Shown here piece by piece: positions 6,611 to 14,981 of a stretch of 64,000 bases of DNA. The notes below the pieces were generated by a model that was not told the origin of the DNA, made no database searches, and saw only the letters and a list, made by a program, of their open reading frames with translations. The DNA lies in assembly GCF_020687765.1 (NCBI RefSeq), contig NZ_JAJEWJ010000002.1:1-64000 (forward strand), in the 5' to 3' direction. Source of the DNA: Sphingobacterium sp. FBM7-1. Lineage in GTDB: Bacteria > Bacteroidota > Bacteroidia > Sphingobacteriales > Sphingobacteriaceae. How positions within the stretch are numbered: position 1 is the stretch's first letter; every line of letters starts with the position of its first letter. The position numbers and the translations under genes are program-made.

Positions 6611-7972
6611 ATGAAAATAGATACGCTAAAAAAAGTATTATTCGGGTCGGCACTTGCCCTAAGTACCTTAGCAGCTTGTGATAAAGATAATGATCCAAAC
6701 CCGCAGGTTGGCGCATCCGGTCCCGATGTCTGGGATCGTCAATGGATTACCTTATTGGCTTCTTATCCAGATGAAACCGGAACAGCGGGCAATGGGGGTA
6801 CGCTGGTGTACGCGCTTACGCCAGATGAAGCAAAAGACGCTAACAAGGTGATTAATATTTATGCGAATGGTACAGAATTGAGATCGCAGCGTACGGCGCG
6901 TGCGCAGGCTTCCAAGAACGGAAATTTTATCTATAACATCCAGTACACAGGTGAGTCTGGCGGTACCTTTAATAAATATAAGGTATCGGAAGGCTCGGTG
7001 TTTACAGACACCCGCGAGGAAATTAACACAGAGCCTATCCTAGGGTCTGCTCCGCGTTGGGTAGTGGCTGCGGAAGGAGTTGGCGTAGGGGTGTATGGAT
7101 CGTCGGAAATATTGTACACCGGTGAAGGGGTAAATGCTGTTTTCCAGTCTACGAAAAGTACCGTAAAGATAGCGACGTTGAATTTGGATAATCCGGAGAT
7201 TACGAGACAGACTGAATTTGAGTTCCCTTTCACAGAGGAGCAGAAGGAAGCTGGTTATGCAGTAGGGCGTATCGATGTACCGATATTAAATGAAGCGAAG
7301 AATAAGATTTTCATCGGATGCAACGTGTCTAGAAAAGACCCGAACCTGCCACCTACTTTGGACGAAGACGGTGATCTAGTTTGGGAAAATGCGGATAGAG
7401 AAATCGGTACCGTGACTTTGGTGGTTGACTATCCTTCTTTGCAAAATCCAAAAATTATTACGTCTACACGTTCTAAAGCAAATAACCACGCGTATCGTAC
7501 CATGTCGCAATATGTGGGTAATGACGGACATATCTATCAAGCTGCTACCGACAGAAGTGGTTATGAGATCTTGCGAATCAGCAAAAACACCAATGACTAC
7601 GATGCTTCATTCTACTTTAACTTACGCGAAGCTTTAGGCGATAATAGCGCGCGCATTCAAGCTTGGCGTTACATTGAGAACGGAAAAGGGATTGTATTGT
7701 ACAGTAAAGGCTCCAATAACGGCGGTGGTTATATTGCATTAATTGACTTGAACGCTGGCACGGCGAAAGCGATTGCCAATGATTACGAGACGGCCTTAAA
7801 TATTTCGCAATGGCAAGGACTAATAGCGGTGGGGGATTATGCGTATGTGCCGCTTACACCGGTGGGTGAAGAAGGTCGTTTATACCTGATCAACTGGAAA
7901 ACGGGAGAGGAGGTGATTAAAGGAGCTAAATTGACTGGTCAAACTGGTTCGAGCTACATTGGTTCTTACTAG
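6611..7972 (+). CDS. DUF4374 surface lipoprotein (XusB-like)
   Basis: A 453-residue lipoprotein with a lipobox ending at LAAC (C23) and an acidic start (DKDNDPN), which favours surface export in Bacteroidota. The rest is built of repeated beta segments (for example FIYNIQYTG, HIYQAATDR, YAYVPLTP), consistent with the beta-propeller expected of DUF4374. In Bacteroides the XusB lipoprotein of this type binds catechol siderophores at the cell surface and hands them to the TonB receptor. Here it lies 5 bp after the receptor gene, so the pair should act together. A perfect 13-bp hairpin follows it. Confidence 0.75.
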   Translation: MKIDTLKKVLFGSALALSTLAACDKDNDPNPQVGASGPDVWDRQWITLLASYPDETGTAGNGGTLVYALTPDEAKDANKVINIYANGTELRSQRTARAQASKNGNFIYNIQYTGESGGTFNKYKVSEGSVFTDTREEINTEPILGSAPRWVVAAEGVGVGVYGSSEILYTGEGVNAVFQSTKSTVKIATLNLDNPEITRQTEFEFPFTEEQKEAGYAVGRIDVPILNEAKNKIFIGCNVSRKDPNLPPTLDEDGDLVWENADREIGTVTLVVDYPSLQNPKIITSTRSKANNHAYRTMSQYVGNDGHIYQAATDRSGYEILRISKNTNDYDASFYFNLREALGDNSARIQAWRYIENGKGIVLYSKGSNNGGGYIALIDLNAGTAKAIANDYETALNISQWQGLIAVGDYAYVPLTPVGEEGRLYLINWKTGEEVIKGAKLTGQTGSSYIGSY

Positions 7973-7995
7973 AAAATAATAGCGCATGTACGTCA

Positions 7996-8030
7996 AAATC
8001 AGATAAGGTGTGAAGCGCCTTATCTGATTT
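7996..8030 (+). terminator. intercistronic hairpin, possible attenuator
   Basis: AAATCAGATAAGG (7996-8008) and CCTTATCTGATTT (8018-8030) pair perfectly, with two more pairs inward and a 5-nt loop. No long T run follows, so it may be a partial terminator or an mRNA 3'-end protector. It would set the receptor and lipoprotein above the downstream reductase genes. Confidence 0.6.
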
Positions 8031-8085
8031 GATGTAAAATAGATTTACTTAACTTTATTGTTCATTCAGTAAAAAATTCCATACA

Positions 8086-9588
8086 ATGAAAAAAATATTT
8101 CTAGCATCTCTTTTATTTGCCTCTGTATATGCTACCGCCCAACAACGGGAAACGAATACCTTAATGGACGCGGAATTTTGGAAAACACAACCGACCGTAG
8201 AACAAGTAAAAGCGGAGATTGCTAAGGGGAATAGCCCTTCGCAACCGAATGCGGCTTCTTGGGATCCTACGGCGAGAGCAATCCTTAATGGCGCACCTTT
8301 GGAAACCATCAAATTTATGGTGGAGCAAGAAGGTAACGGTGTAACCAAAAAGACGCACCACAGTGCTTCTTATTTGCACTGGGCAGCCGGGAGAGGGAAT
8401 GTTGATTTAGTAACTTACTTGATCGAAAAAGGTTCGGATATTCATTTGAACGACAGCCATGGCCGTTCGGTTATTGAGAATGCGGCTACGTCTAGCAGTG
8501 ATAGCTACGCGGTACTGGATGCGCTTTTCGCAGCGGGCATCGATCCGAAACAGAAATTTACGGATGGCGCGACCTTATTATTGTTGGGCGTTGCGACAGA
8601 CGATGAGTTGAAAAAGTCGGATTATTTCGTGACGAAGGGTTTATCGTACAGCGATACGGATGAGTATGGAAGTACGGCGGTGGATTACGCCGCAAAACTG
8701 GGCAACAAAGCCTTGATGGAAAAATTAATCGCGAAGGGTATAAAGCCGACAAACCGTGCGCTTTTCTTTGCAACGCAGGGTTCTAGAGCGGTTCAAAATG
8801 GTCTCGAAACCTACAAATATCTTGTGGAAGACCTGAAATTGGATCCGAAAGCGATCAATCCGAAGGACGGTGCTACGGTATTGCATGCCTTAGTGCGCAG
8901 ACCGAATGCGGAAGTGATTTCGTATTTCCTAGACAAAGGGGTTGATGTCAATAAAAAAGACCACGAAGGCAATACGGCGTTGATCAATGCAGCAGCGGGC
9001 AACGATGTAGCCTTATTAACGGACTTGATTGCAAAAACGGCAGATATCAATGGGGTAAACGTGAAAGGCGAATCGGCCTTGACAAAGGCAGTGGCAACGG
9101 GTACGGCAGAGACGGTTGCTTTGTTATTAAAAAATGGTGCGGATATTCAGGTAACGGATAAGGACGGTCATAACCTCGCGTATTACTGGTTCAACTCGTA
9201 TAGAGAAGGCAGACCGGGTGCGTCAGCTCAACCGCAGACGGACGATTTTTCCGATAAGCTGAGCGTTTTGAAAAGCAATGGCTTGGACGTAACTGCCCCA
9301 CAAGGTGACGGTAGTTCGCTCTTCCATTTGGCAGTAGCGAAAGAAAATGTAAATCTGGTCAAAAAGGCAGCGGAACTCGGTGCGGATATTAACGCGCAGG
9401 ACAGCGAGGGAACAACGGCACTGCACAAAGCGGCCTTGATTTCGAAAGATGATAAAATCTTAAAAGAACTGCTGGCTTTGGGGGCAAAAAAAGATTTGAT
9501 GACCGAATTTGAGGAAACGGCTTTTGATTTGGCCGACCAAAATGACTTTTTGAAAGGGAACAACGTGGCTATTGATTTCTTAAAATAA
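8086..9588 (+). CDS. secreted ankyrin-repeat protein
   Basis: A 500-residue protein with a signal peptide ([20 protein letters not shown]) and ankyrin repeats through most of the chain, for example [62 protein letters not shown] and [22 protein letters not shown]. About ten to twelve repeats can be counted. Ankyrin repeats mediate protein binding; a periplasmic one inside an iron/flavin operon probably scaffolds or protects the reductase components. It follows the DUF4374 gene after a hairpin and precedes DUF2271 by 24 bp. No catalytic domain was seen. Confidence 0.8.
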   Translation: MKKIFLASLLFASVYATAQQRETNTLMDAEFWKTQPTVEQVKAEIAKGNSPSQPNAASWDPTARAILNGAPLETIKFMVEQEGNGVTKKTHHSASYLHWAAGRGNVDLVTYLIEKGSDIHLNDSHGRSVIENAATSSSDSYAVLDALFAAGIDPKQKFTDGATLLLLGVATDDELKKSDYFVTKGLSYSDTDEYGSTAVDYAAKLGNKALMEKLIAKGIKPTNRALFFATQGSRAVQNGLETYKYLVEDLKLDPKAINPKDGATVLHALVRRPNAEVISYFLDKGVDVNKKDHEGNTALINAAAGNDVALLTDLIAKTADINGVNVKGESALTKAVATGTAETVALLLKNGADIQVTDKDGHNLAYYWFNSYREGRPGASAQPQTDDFSDKLSVLKSNGLDVTAPQGDGSSLFHLAVAKENVNLVKKAAELGADINAQDSEGTTALHKAALISKDDKILKELLALGAKKDLMTEFEETAFDLADQNDFLKGNNVAIDFLK

Positions 9589-9612
9589 CATAGCAACTAT
9601 AAATTTATTGGA

Positions 9613-10098
9613 ATGAGAGTACATATCAAGTTTATCGTCGCCATCTGTGGTTTGTTTTTCTGCGCGCACTCAGCTTTCGCGCAAAGCGGAAAATACAAAT
9701 GTATGATCCAAATGAATAGTTATGAGGGGGAGAAGGCCTATGTCATCATCTCCTTGATTGATCCGAAAGGGGCGTATGAAAAAACGCTTGCGGTGTTGGG
9801 CCCGGATAAGCAGTGGTTCAACACCTTGAAGGAATGGTATAAGTTCCAGACGGCAACGAAGGAGAAAATCAGTGCGGTGACGGGTGCATCGATTGGTGGG
9901 GGCGACCGTGCGGTACGTACCTTGGAAATCGATAACGCGAAACTGAATAAAGGGTATAAATTGCGCTTTGAATCGGCGGTGGAGGAACAGGATTACCACG
10001 TGAAAGATGTGGAGCTTGCAGTAACACCGGAAGGATTGGTAGCGCGTAAAGCAGGGACGGGTTATATCCGTTTTGTAAAATTAAATAAGGTGCAGTAA
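9613..10098 (+). CDS. DUF2271 periplasmic protein with possible flavinylation motif
   Basis: A 161-residue protein with a signal peptide (cleaved near AFAQS) and a compact beta-rich domain typical of DUF2271. These proteins are usually encoded beside PepSY membrane reductases and ApbE. Residues 87-93 read SAVTGAS, very close to the ApbE target pattern D-x-x-(S/T)-G-A-(S/T); S93 would be the acceptor, and the usual leading Asp is Ser here. Since ApbE is encoded two genes on, a covalently bound FMN in this protein is a reasonable hypothesis. Its TAA overlaps the ATG of the reductase gene by one base, so the two are probably translationally coupled. Confidence 0.7.
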   Translation: MRVHIKFIVAICGLFFCAHSAFAQSGKYKCMIQMNSYEGEKAYVIISLIDPKGAYEKTLAVLGPDKQWFNTLKEWYKFQTATKEKISAVTGASIGGGDRAVRTLEIDNAKLNKGYKLRFESAVEEQDYHVKDVELAVTPEGLVARKAGTGYIRFVKLNKVQ

Positions 10099-12287
10099 TG
10101 ACGCTATCCATTTGGCGGTATGCACATTTGGCTTTAGCTCTTGTTTCTTCGCTGTTTCTCCTGATCTTGTCGGTGACGGGCGTCATCTTGGCCATCGGTG
10201 CCGTGGAGGAAAAAACGCAAGGGTATAAGGTCGATGATTTTAATAACATAAGCCTCGCGCAGAGCATTCCGGCACTGTGGGAGGCTTATGTCGAAATGAC
10301 GGAGCTTACGGTAGACCATAACCAGCACGTGTCGCTGGAGGCGTTTGATGAGGAAGGTAACATGACCAAAACCTACATCGATCCGCGGACAGGCGCTGCG
10401 CTGGGGGAGGTGAAACCCCAGTCGGATTTTATTCAGTGGAATATTGCGCTGCACCGGTCCCTCTTCTTAAAAGAAACAGGGCGTATCATCGTCGGGGTCG
10501 TTTCTTTCCTACTGTTGTTGATCACGATCTCTGGGGTCGTATTGATTGCGAAACGCCAACAGGGTCTGCGGAACTTTTTTGCGAAGATCAACAAGGATTT
10601 CTTTTCCCAGTATTTTCATGTGGTTACCGGACGGTTTTTCTTGATTCCGGTGTTGCTGCTTGCCCTCACGGGTACGCATCTTTTTATGGTGCGCATCGGC
10701 CTCACGGGGGGAGAAAACGAAACCATCGAACACCTGCAGCGCGAAGACGATGGAGAACAGGAACAGCTTGCTTTAGCAGATTTTCCGGTGTTTCAGGAAA
10801 CCTTACTGGCGGATGTCGAGAAAATCGAATTTCCGTTTATGCCGGATGATCCGGAAGAGTTTTATGTGCTGAAGTTGAAAGACCGGGAACTCTATGTGAA
10901 TCAGCTAACCGGGGAGGTGGTGGAAGAAACTCGGTATCCCTACAGCTTATTGCTGGAAAAACTGAGCTTCGACCTGCATACCGGGCGCACGAACGCGATT
11001 TGGGCAATCATCCTGGCGTTTGCTTCGCTGAATATCCTGTTTTTCATTTACACGGGCTTTGTCATTACCTTACGACGCAAGGGAACGAAAGTGAAAAATA
11101 AATTCACGGTGGCAAATGCGGAATATGTGCTTTTGGTGGGTACGGAAAACGGCAGTACTTTATCTTTTGCCAACAAAATCCACCAACAGCTGCTGGCGCA
11201 GGGAAAGCGTTCTTTCTTGACGCAAATGAATGGGTTTTCACCCTTCCCCCAAGCTACGCATATACTGGTTTTTACCTCGACCTATGGTTTGGGTACCGCA
11301 CCGGCGAATGCGGCTAACTTTGATAAATTGCTAGCGAAGTTTCCGCAGAACCAAGCGGTGCAGTATGCGGTGGTGGGTTTTGGTTCGAAAGCTTACCCGG
11401 ATTTTTGTGCCTATGCGAAAGAGGTGGACGCGCTATTGGCGGAACAGCATTGGGCGACGCGACTACTGGATGTACATACGGTAAATGATCGCTCGGTAGA
11501 GGAGTTCATGACCTGGGTGCAGGCCTGGAACGCGAAGACCGGGGATGAGCTGGGCGTAACCCCGGCGCTATATGCAACCAAGATAACGGGATTAAAGAAA
11601 TTTGCCGTGCGGGAACGGACGACGATTACGGAAGATAACGCGACGTTTAAGGTCGTGTTGCAACCGCAGGGACGCCAGTCTTTCCGTTCGGGTGATCTCT
11701 TGGCGATTTATCCGGCAGACAATGGTCGGGAACGGCTGTATTCGATCGGTAAGGTGGATGGAAAGATCCAGCTGATGGTGAAGTTGTTTCCGGACGGACT
11801 GGGTTCGGAATTTCTGTATCGTTTACAGGAAGGGGAAAGTATTTCCGGACGGATTGTGGTGAACCGGGGCTTCCATTTTCCGGCAAAGGCGACGAAGGTG
11901 GCCATGATTGCTAACGGAACGGGTATCGCGCCGTTTCTGGGGATGATCGCGGAAAATAAGCAGCGCAGGCCTATACGCCTTTACGCGGGGTTCCGACATA
12001 AAAATGTACTTTCGGAGCAATACCGACAGTTTGCGGAAGAGGCGACCGCGGCGGGTCGCCTAACGGATTTCAAGATGGCTTTTTCGCGCGAAGAAGGCCG
12101 GCAGTATGTGATGGATCTGATTCGTCATGATGCGGATTTTTTTGCGGATTTGCTGGAAAATAAGGGCGTGATCATGATCTGTGGATCGTTGGCGATGCAG
12201 CGGGATGTGGAGAAAATATTGGAGGAGGTGTGCCCGAAACACGATTTGAACCAGTGCCGGGATCGGATTTTAACGGATTGTTACTAA
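10098..12287 (+). CDS. PepSY transmembrane-flavodoxin-FAD/NAD(P)H reductase fusion (XusC-like)
   Basis: A 729-residue inner-membrane oxidoreductase. Residues 1-330 are a PepSY_TM module with four membrane spans (about 8-34, 129-152, 179-200, 301-325) and two periplasmic loops. His10, His119, His174, His194 and His294 sit at or near the membrane faces and may bind heme. Residues 343-480 are flavodoxin-like (GTENGSTL loop at 348-355), and residues about 500-729 are a ferredoxin-NADP reductase-type unit (RLYSIG for FAD, ANGTGIAPF for NAD(P)H, ICGSLAMQRDV). The basic RRKGTKVKNK after span 4 puts the flavin domains in the cytoplasm. Related PepSY proteins (FoxB, FpvG, XusC) help release siderophore iron, so this likely sends NAD(P)H electrons to the periplasm. 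It overlaps genes on both sides by one base. Confidence 0.85.
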   Translation: MTLSIWRYAHLALALVSSLFLLILSVTGVILAIGAVEEKTQGYKVDDFNNISLAQSIPALWEAYVEMTELTVDHNQHVSLEAFDEEGNMTKTYIDPRTGAALGEVKPQSDFIQWNIALHRSLFLKETGRIIVGVVSFLLLLITISGVVLIAKRQQGLRNFFAKINKDFFSQYFHVVTGRFFLIPVLLLALTGTHLFMVRIGLTGGENETIEHLQREDDGEQEQLALADFPVFQETLLADVEKIEFPFMPDDPEEFYVLKLKDRELYVNQLTGEVVEETRYPYSLLLEKLSFDLHTGRTNAIWAIILAFASLNILFFIYTGFVITLRRKGTKVKNKFTVANAEYVLLVGTENGSTLSFANKIHQQLLAQGKRSFLTQMNGFSPFPQATHILVFTSTYGLGTAPANAANFDKLLAKFPQNQAVQYAVVGFGSKAYPDFCAYAKEVDALLAEQHWATRLLDVHTVNDRSVEEFMTWVQAWNAKTGDELGVTPALYATKITGLKKFAVRERTTITEDNATFKVVLQPQGRQSFRSGDLLAIYPADNGRERLYSIGKVDGKIQLMVKLFPDGLGSEFLYRLQEGESISGRIVVNRGFHFPAKATKVAMIANGTGIAPFLGMIAENKQRRPIRLYAGFRHKNVLSEQYRQFAEEATAAGRLTDFKMAFSREEGRQYVMDLIRHDADFFADLLENKGVIMICGSLAMQRDVEKILEEVCPKHDLNQCRDRILTDCY

Positions 12288-13231
12288 TGAAAAAGGGTGT
12301 CGTTGTCGTTTGTTTGCTTTTTGGGATGCTTTCGGTCAGCCTTGCTCAGGAAGTTTTTCGGAAACAGACGGTACATATGGGATCGGCCTTCAGCTTTGTG
12401 GTCGTGGCGGATAGTGCAGCCGAGGCGGCGGTCTATTTCCAGCGGCTGTCGGCCGAGATGGAGCGGATCGAAAACCTGATTTCGGAATGGCGGCCGCACA
12501 CGCAGATTGCACAGGTCAACCAAAACGCAGGGATTGCACCGGTCAAAGTGGATCGGGAGGTTTTCGAACTGACGCAGCGGGCGATCCGCTATGCGGAGCT
12601 TACGGGAGGGGCTTTTGATATTAGCATCGCTGCCTTGGACCGGATCTGGGTCTTTGATGGCAGCATGACGGAGCTTCCGTCGGAAGATTTGATCCGTCGT
12701 TCGATCGAACGCGTGGGCTACCAGCATATCCGCTTGGATAGCCTCAATTCCACTATTTTTCTGGAAAAGGAAGGTATGAAAATCGGCTTCGGCTCGATCG
12801 GAAAAGGCTATGCGGCCGATCAGGGACGCGCCTTGTTGCAGTCCTTAGGGGTTAAGGGCGGTATCGTCAATGCCTCGGGGGATCTTTCGACCTGGGGCAG
12901 GCAACCGGATGGGGAGCCTTGGAAAATTGGGGTGAGTGATCCGTTTAAAACCTATCGTATGAAAAAGGTGCTCAAACTCTATGAGGCATCGGTAGCGACT
13001 TCGGGAAGCAATGAGAAGTTTGCGGAAATCGGAGGGAAGCGCTATGCGCATATCATTAATCCTACTACAGGATGCCCGTCTACTGGTTTGATGAGTGTGA
13101 CGGTATGGGGGCCTTCGGCGGAATTTGCGAATTTCCTGAGTACCTCCATGATGGTGTTGGGTAAGAAAGCGGGGAAAAAGCTTTTACGGCAATTCCCCGA
13201 GTATCGGGCGGATATCGTGAAAGACCGCTGA
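12287..13231 (+). CDS. apbE: FAD:protein FMN transferase (ApbE)
   Basis: A 314-residue protein. I chose the ATG at 12287 because it overlaps the upstream TAA (TAATG) and gives a clean signal peptide ending near SLAQE; an upstream in-frame start at 12230 lies inside the reductase gene. ApbE hallmarks are GGAFDIS, IGFGSIGKGYAAD, GIVNASGDL, VATSGSNEKF, HIINPTTG and the late NFLSTSMMVLG. The enzyme transfers FMN from FAD onto Ser/Thr in exported proteins. The nearest candidate target is the DUF2271 protein two genes upstream. It is the last gene of the iron operon; a convergent gene follows after 24 bp. Confidence 0.9.
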   Translation: MKKGVVVVCLLFGMLSVSLAQEVFRKQTVHMGSAFSFVVVADSAAEAAVYFQRLSAEMERIENLISEWRPHTQIAQVNQNAGIAPVKVDREVFELTQRAIRYAELTGGAFDISIAALDRIWVFDGSMTELPSEDLIRRSIERVGYQHIRLDSLNSTIFLEKEGMKIGFGSIGKGYAADQGRALLQSLGVKGGIVNASGDLSTWGRQPDGEPWKIGVSDPFKTYRMKKVLKLYEASVATSGSNEKFAEIGGKRYAHIINPTTGCPSTGLMSVTVWGPSAEFANFLSTSMMVLGKKAGKKLLRQFPEYRADIVKDR

Positions 13232-13255
13232 GCGTATCTGCAAGTGCCGGGTAGA

Positions 13256-13603
13256 TTAACGCCGGCTGGCAAATAAGCGGGCAAATAGCATGTCTATCAG
13301 GGCGACCACGATCGCAAATAAAGCGGCTGTCCAGAAACCGTCTACATCGAATTTACTTCCCATCAACTTATCGCTCAACAAAATCATTAAGATGGTAATG
13401 ATAAAGGAAACCAATCCGAAGGTGAGCCAGTTTAACGGAAAAGTAAACAGTCTTAAGATACCACCAACGATGGCATTGACTAAGCCGATAACCAATCCGG
13501 TGACGATCGCCCAGCCAAAACCGGCTACTTGTGCGCCCGGAACGATATAGGCTGCTAATGCTACAACCACTCCGGTAATGAGTAAACTGATAATAAACTT
13601 CAT
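13256..13603 (-). CDS. phage holin family protein (YvlD-like, four spans)
   Basis: A 115-residue integral membrane protein beginning MKFIISLLITG. I placed the start at 13603; an upstream in-frame ATG would add a polar stretch with no family match. Four hydrophobic spans, the central FTFPLNWLTFGLVSFIITILM and the late DGFWTAALFAIVVALI match the 'phage holin superfamily IV'/YvlD family, which is chromosomal, widespread and of unknown function. It lies 19 bp after mobA on the same strand and may be read through from the nitrate operon, though a functional link is not evident. Confidence 0.75.
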   Translation of the reverse strand: MKFIISLLITGVVVALAAYIVPGAQVAGFGWAIVTGLVIGLVNAIVGGILRLFTFPLNWLTFGLVSFIITILMILLSDKLMGSKFDVDGFWTAALFAIVVALIDMLFARLFASRR

Positions 13604-13622
13604 CTTGTATGTTTTCTCAAAA

Positions 13623-14261
13623 CTATTCAAAAAAAGTGCCAAAGACAGGGTCTGCGGTATTCTTTTGCCATTTGCGGATGTGTTCGGGCGTATTGTAATT
13701 ACGGAATTTTTTTTCGTGACCATGGAGCGGAAGTTTGACGGTGCAAAGTCCTTGTATGGCGCGTTTTACGGAAAAGTTGTGGAGGTGCTGATTTTGGTAA
13801 GCACGATAGAGTTTCGCGAGCCCGGACGCGGTATAAATGGCACATAAGGGTTCTACCTGTCCGTTTGTCGCGTACAAATAGAGGTCGGCCTGGACAATTT
13901 GTCGGCGGATGTCCAGCAGGCGCTCGAGCAAGGGCAGGTCCATATCGATCATGTCGCAGGGTAACACGAAGAGGTCTGCGTCGGGAAGGTGCCGGTGGGC
14001 GCTCAGTAAGCCGCCCAGCGGACCGGGTACGTCGACCTGATCGGTAATCAGGCTTTCGGGGGGGAATAGCTGTTGGTAACTTGGCTGCTGTAGCGGATTA
14101 ATAGAGAGGTAGGTGTCGAGCCCCAAGCTAGCTAAACGATGCTGTAAATGCTCCGCCCAGGCGAGGCCGTCTTTGCGCAGCTGTCCTTTATCGGTGCCCA
14201 TACGGCGGCTTTGGCCTCCGCATAGCACCAATCCTACTAAATTATCGCGGCGTTTTTTCAT
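13623..14261 (-). CDS. mobA: molybdenum cofactor guanylyltransferase-like MobA
   Basis: A 212-residue nucleotidyltransferase. The start MKKRRDNLVG is taken at 14261 because it leads directly into LVLCGGQSRRMGTDKG, the N-terminal GTP-binding loop. Further landmarks are DVPGPLGGLLSA and VLPCDMIDMDLP (metal-binding Asp). MobA joins GMP to molybdopterin to make the bis-MGD cofactor needed by MopB-type nitrate reductases, such as the one encoded in this operon. It lies 8 bp after moaE. A longer reading frame upstream overlaps moaE and was not used. Confidence 0.85.
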   Translation of the reverse strand: MKKRRDNLVGLVLCGGQSRRMGTDKGQLRKDGLAWAEHLQHRLASLGLDTYLSINPLQQPSYQQLFPPESLITDQVDVPGPLGGLLSAHRHLPDADLFVLPCDMIDMDLPLLERLLDIRRQIVQADLYLYATNGQVEPLCAIYTASGLAKLYRAYQNQHLHNFSVKRAIQGLCTVKLPLHGHEKKFRNYNTPEHIRKWQKNTADPVFGTFFE

Positions 14262-14269
14262 CGTTATAA

Positions 14270-14716
14270 TTAGGGTATCTTGTTGGTGAGGGGTGCGTGT
14301 TGGCAGGAGCAATGGCCTCCCCAAGCCCGGGTACCGTCCACAAAATGTTCGCATTTCCAGAGGGGTACCTGATGCTTGATCTGATCGATGATATACTGGT
14401 TGGCAGTGTAAGCTTCCTGGCGATGGGTCGCTGCGGTAATCACGACTACCGCTGTGTCCATAACGACGACTTCGCCGAGGCGGTGGACGGCGATGGCTAC
14501 CTGTAATCCCCAACGCTCAGTGGCTTCCGCCAGTAAGGCGGCGATCATCTTCTCGGCCATGGGTTCGGCGGCTTCGTAAAAGAGGTGCGAAACTTCCTGG
14601 CCTTGGTGGTTATTCCGTACTTCGCCGCTGAACAGAACCACACCGCCCGCTTCGGGGTGGTGGGCCTGCGCCCAAAGGGCGTGGACATCAATTTTATCGG
14701 TGCTGAGATGTTTCAT
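14270..14716 (-). CDS. moaE: molybdopterin synthase large subunit MoaE
   Basis: A 148-residue protein starting MKHLSTDKID, chosen because GGAGG lies just before the ATG on the minus strand and the family begins here. Family motifs are GGVVLFSGEVRNNHQGQEV, LFYEAAEPMAEKM, AVHRLGEV, ITAATHRQEAY and VPLWKCEHF (the active-site Lys region). With MoaD it inserts two sulfurs into precursor Z (cPMP) to form molybdopterin. It sits 2 bp after moaD, as expected for a two-subunit enzyme. Confidence 0.92.
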   Translation of the reverse strand: MKHLSTDKIDVHALWAQAHHPEAGGVVLFSGEVRNNHQGQEVSHLFYEAAEPMAEKMIAALLAEATERWGLQVAIAVHRLGEVVVMDTAVVVITAATHRQEAYTANQYIIDQIKHQVPLWKCEHFVDGTRAWGGHCSCQHAPLTNKIP

Positions 14717-14718
14717 GG

Positions 14719-14955
14719 TTATCCTCCGCTGCTTGGTGGGATAACCAGCACGACGTCGCCGGGACGTAGGGGGTAATCCTCTTGTACAAATTGATCGGCG
14801 ACGGCAAACCGGCATTGTTGCAGCAGGGCCTTCGCCAAGGATTGTTCGGACATTAAATAGGTTCGTAGATGATGGATGTCTGCCGGGGCTTCCCGGACCT
14901 CCATAAGCGTCGGGAAGTAATCTTTCAATCCCGCAAAAAATTCTAAAGTAATCAT
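14719..14955 (-). CDS. moaD: molybdopterin synthase sulfur carrier MoaD
   Basis: A 78-residue ubiquitin-fold protein ending in PPSSGG; the C-terminal Gly-Gly is the site adenylated by MoeB and thiocarboxylated. RPGDVVLVIPP is the usual last strand. It lies between moaA and moaE. A GGAGGATAAA stretch just upstream of the start is a likely ribosome site. Confidence 0.92.
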   Translation of the reverse strand: MITLEFFAGLKDYFPTLMEVREAPADIHHLRTYLMSEQSLAKALLQQCRFAVADQFVQEDYPLRPGDVVLVIPPSSGG

Positions 14956-14981
14956 ATTTTATCCTCCTCGTTTTTTTTTCT

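Noticed and set aside
12230-12286. Earlier start for ApbE
   Set aside because: It lies within the reductase gene; the ATG at 12287 gives a signal peptide and a one-base TAATG junction.
13256-13603. Holin family protein as evidence of a prophage
   Set aside because: The YvlD-like group is a common chromosomal family, and no phage genes surround it.
14262-14513. N-terminal extension of MobA
   Set aside because: The extra residues are Arg/Pro-rich, lie in another frame of moaE, and the family begins at MKKRRDNLVG.
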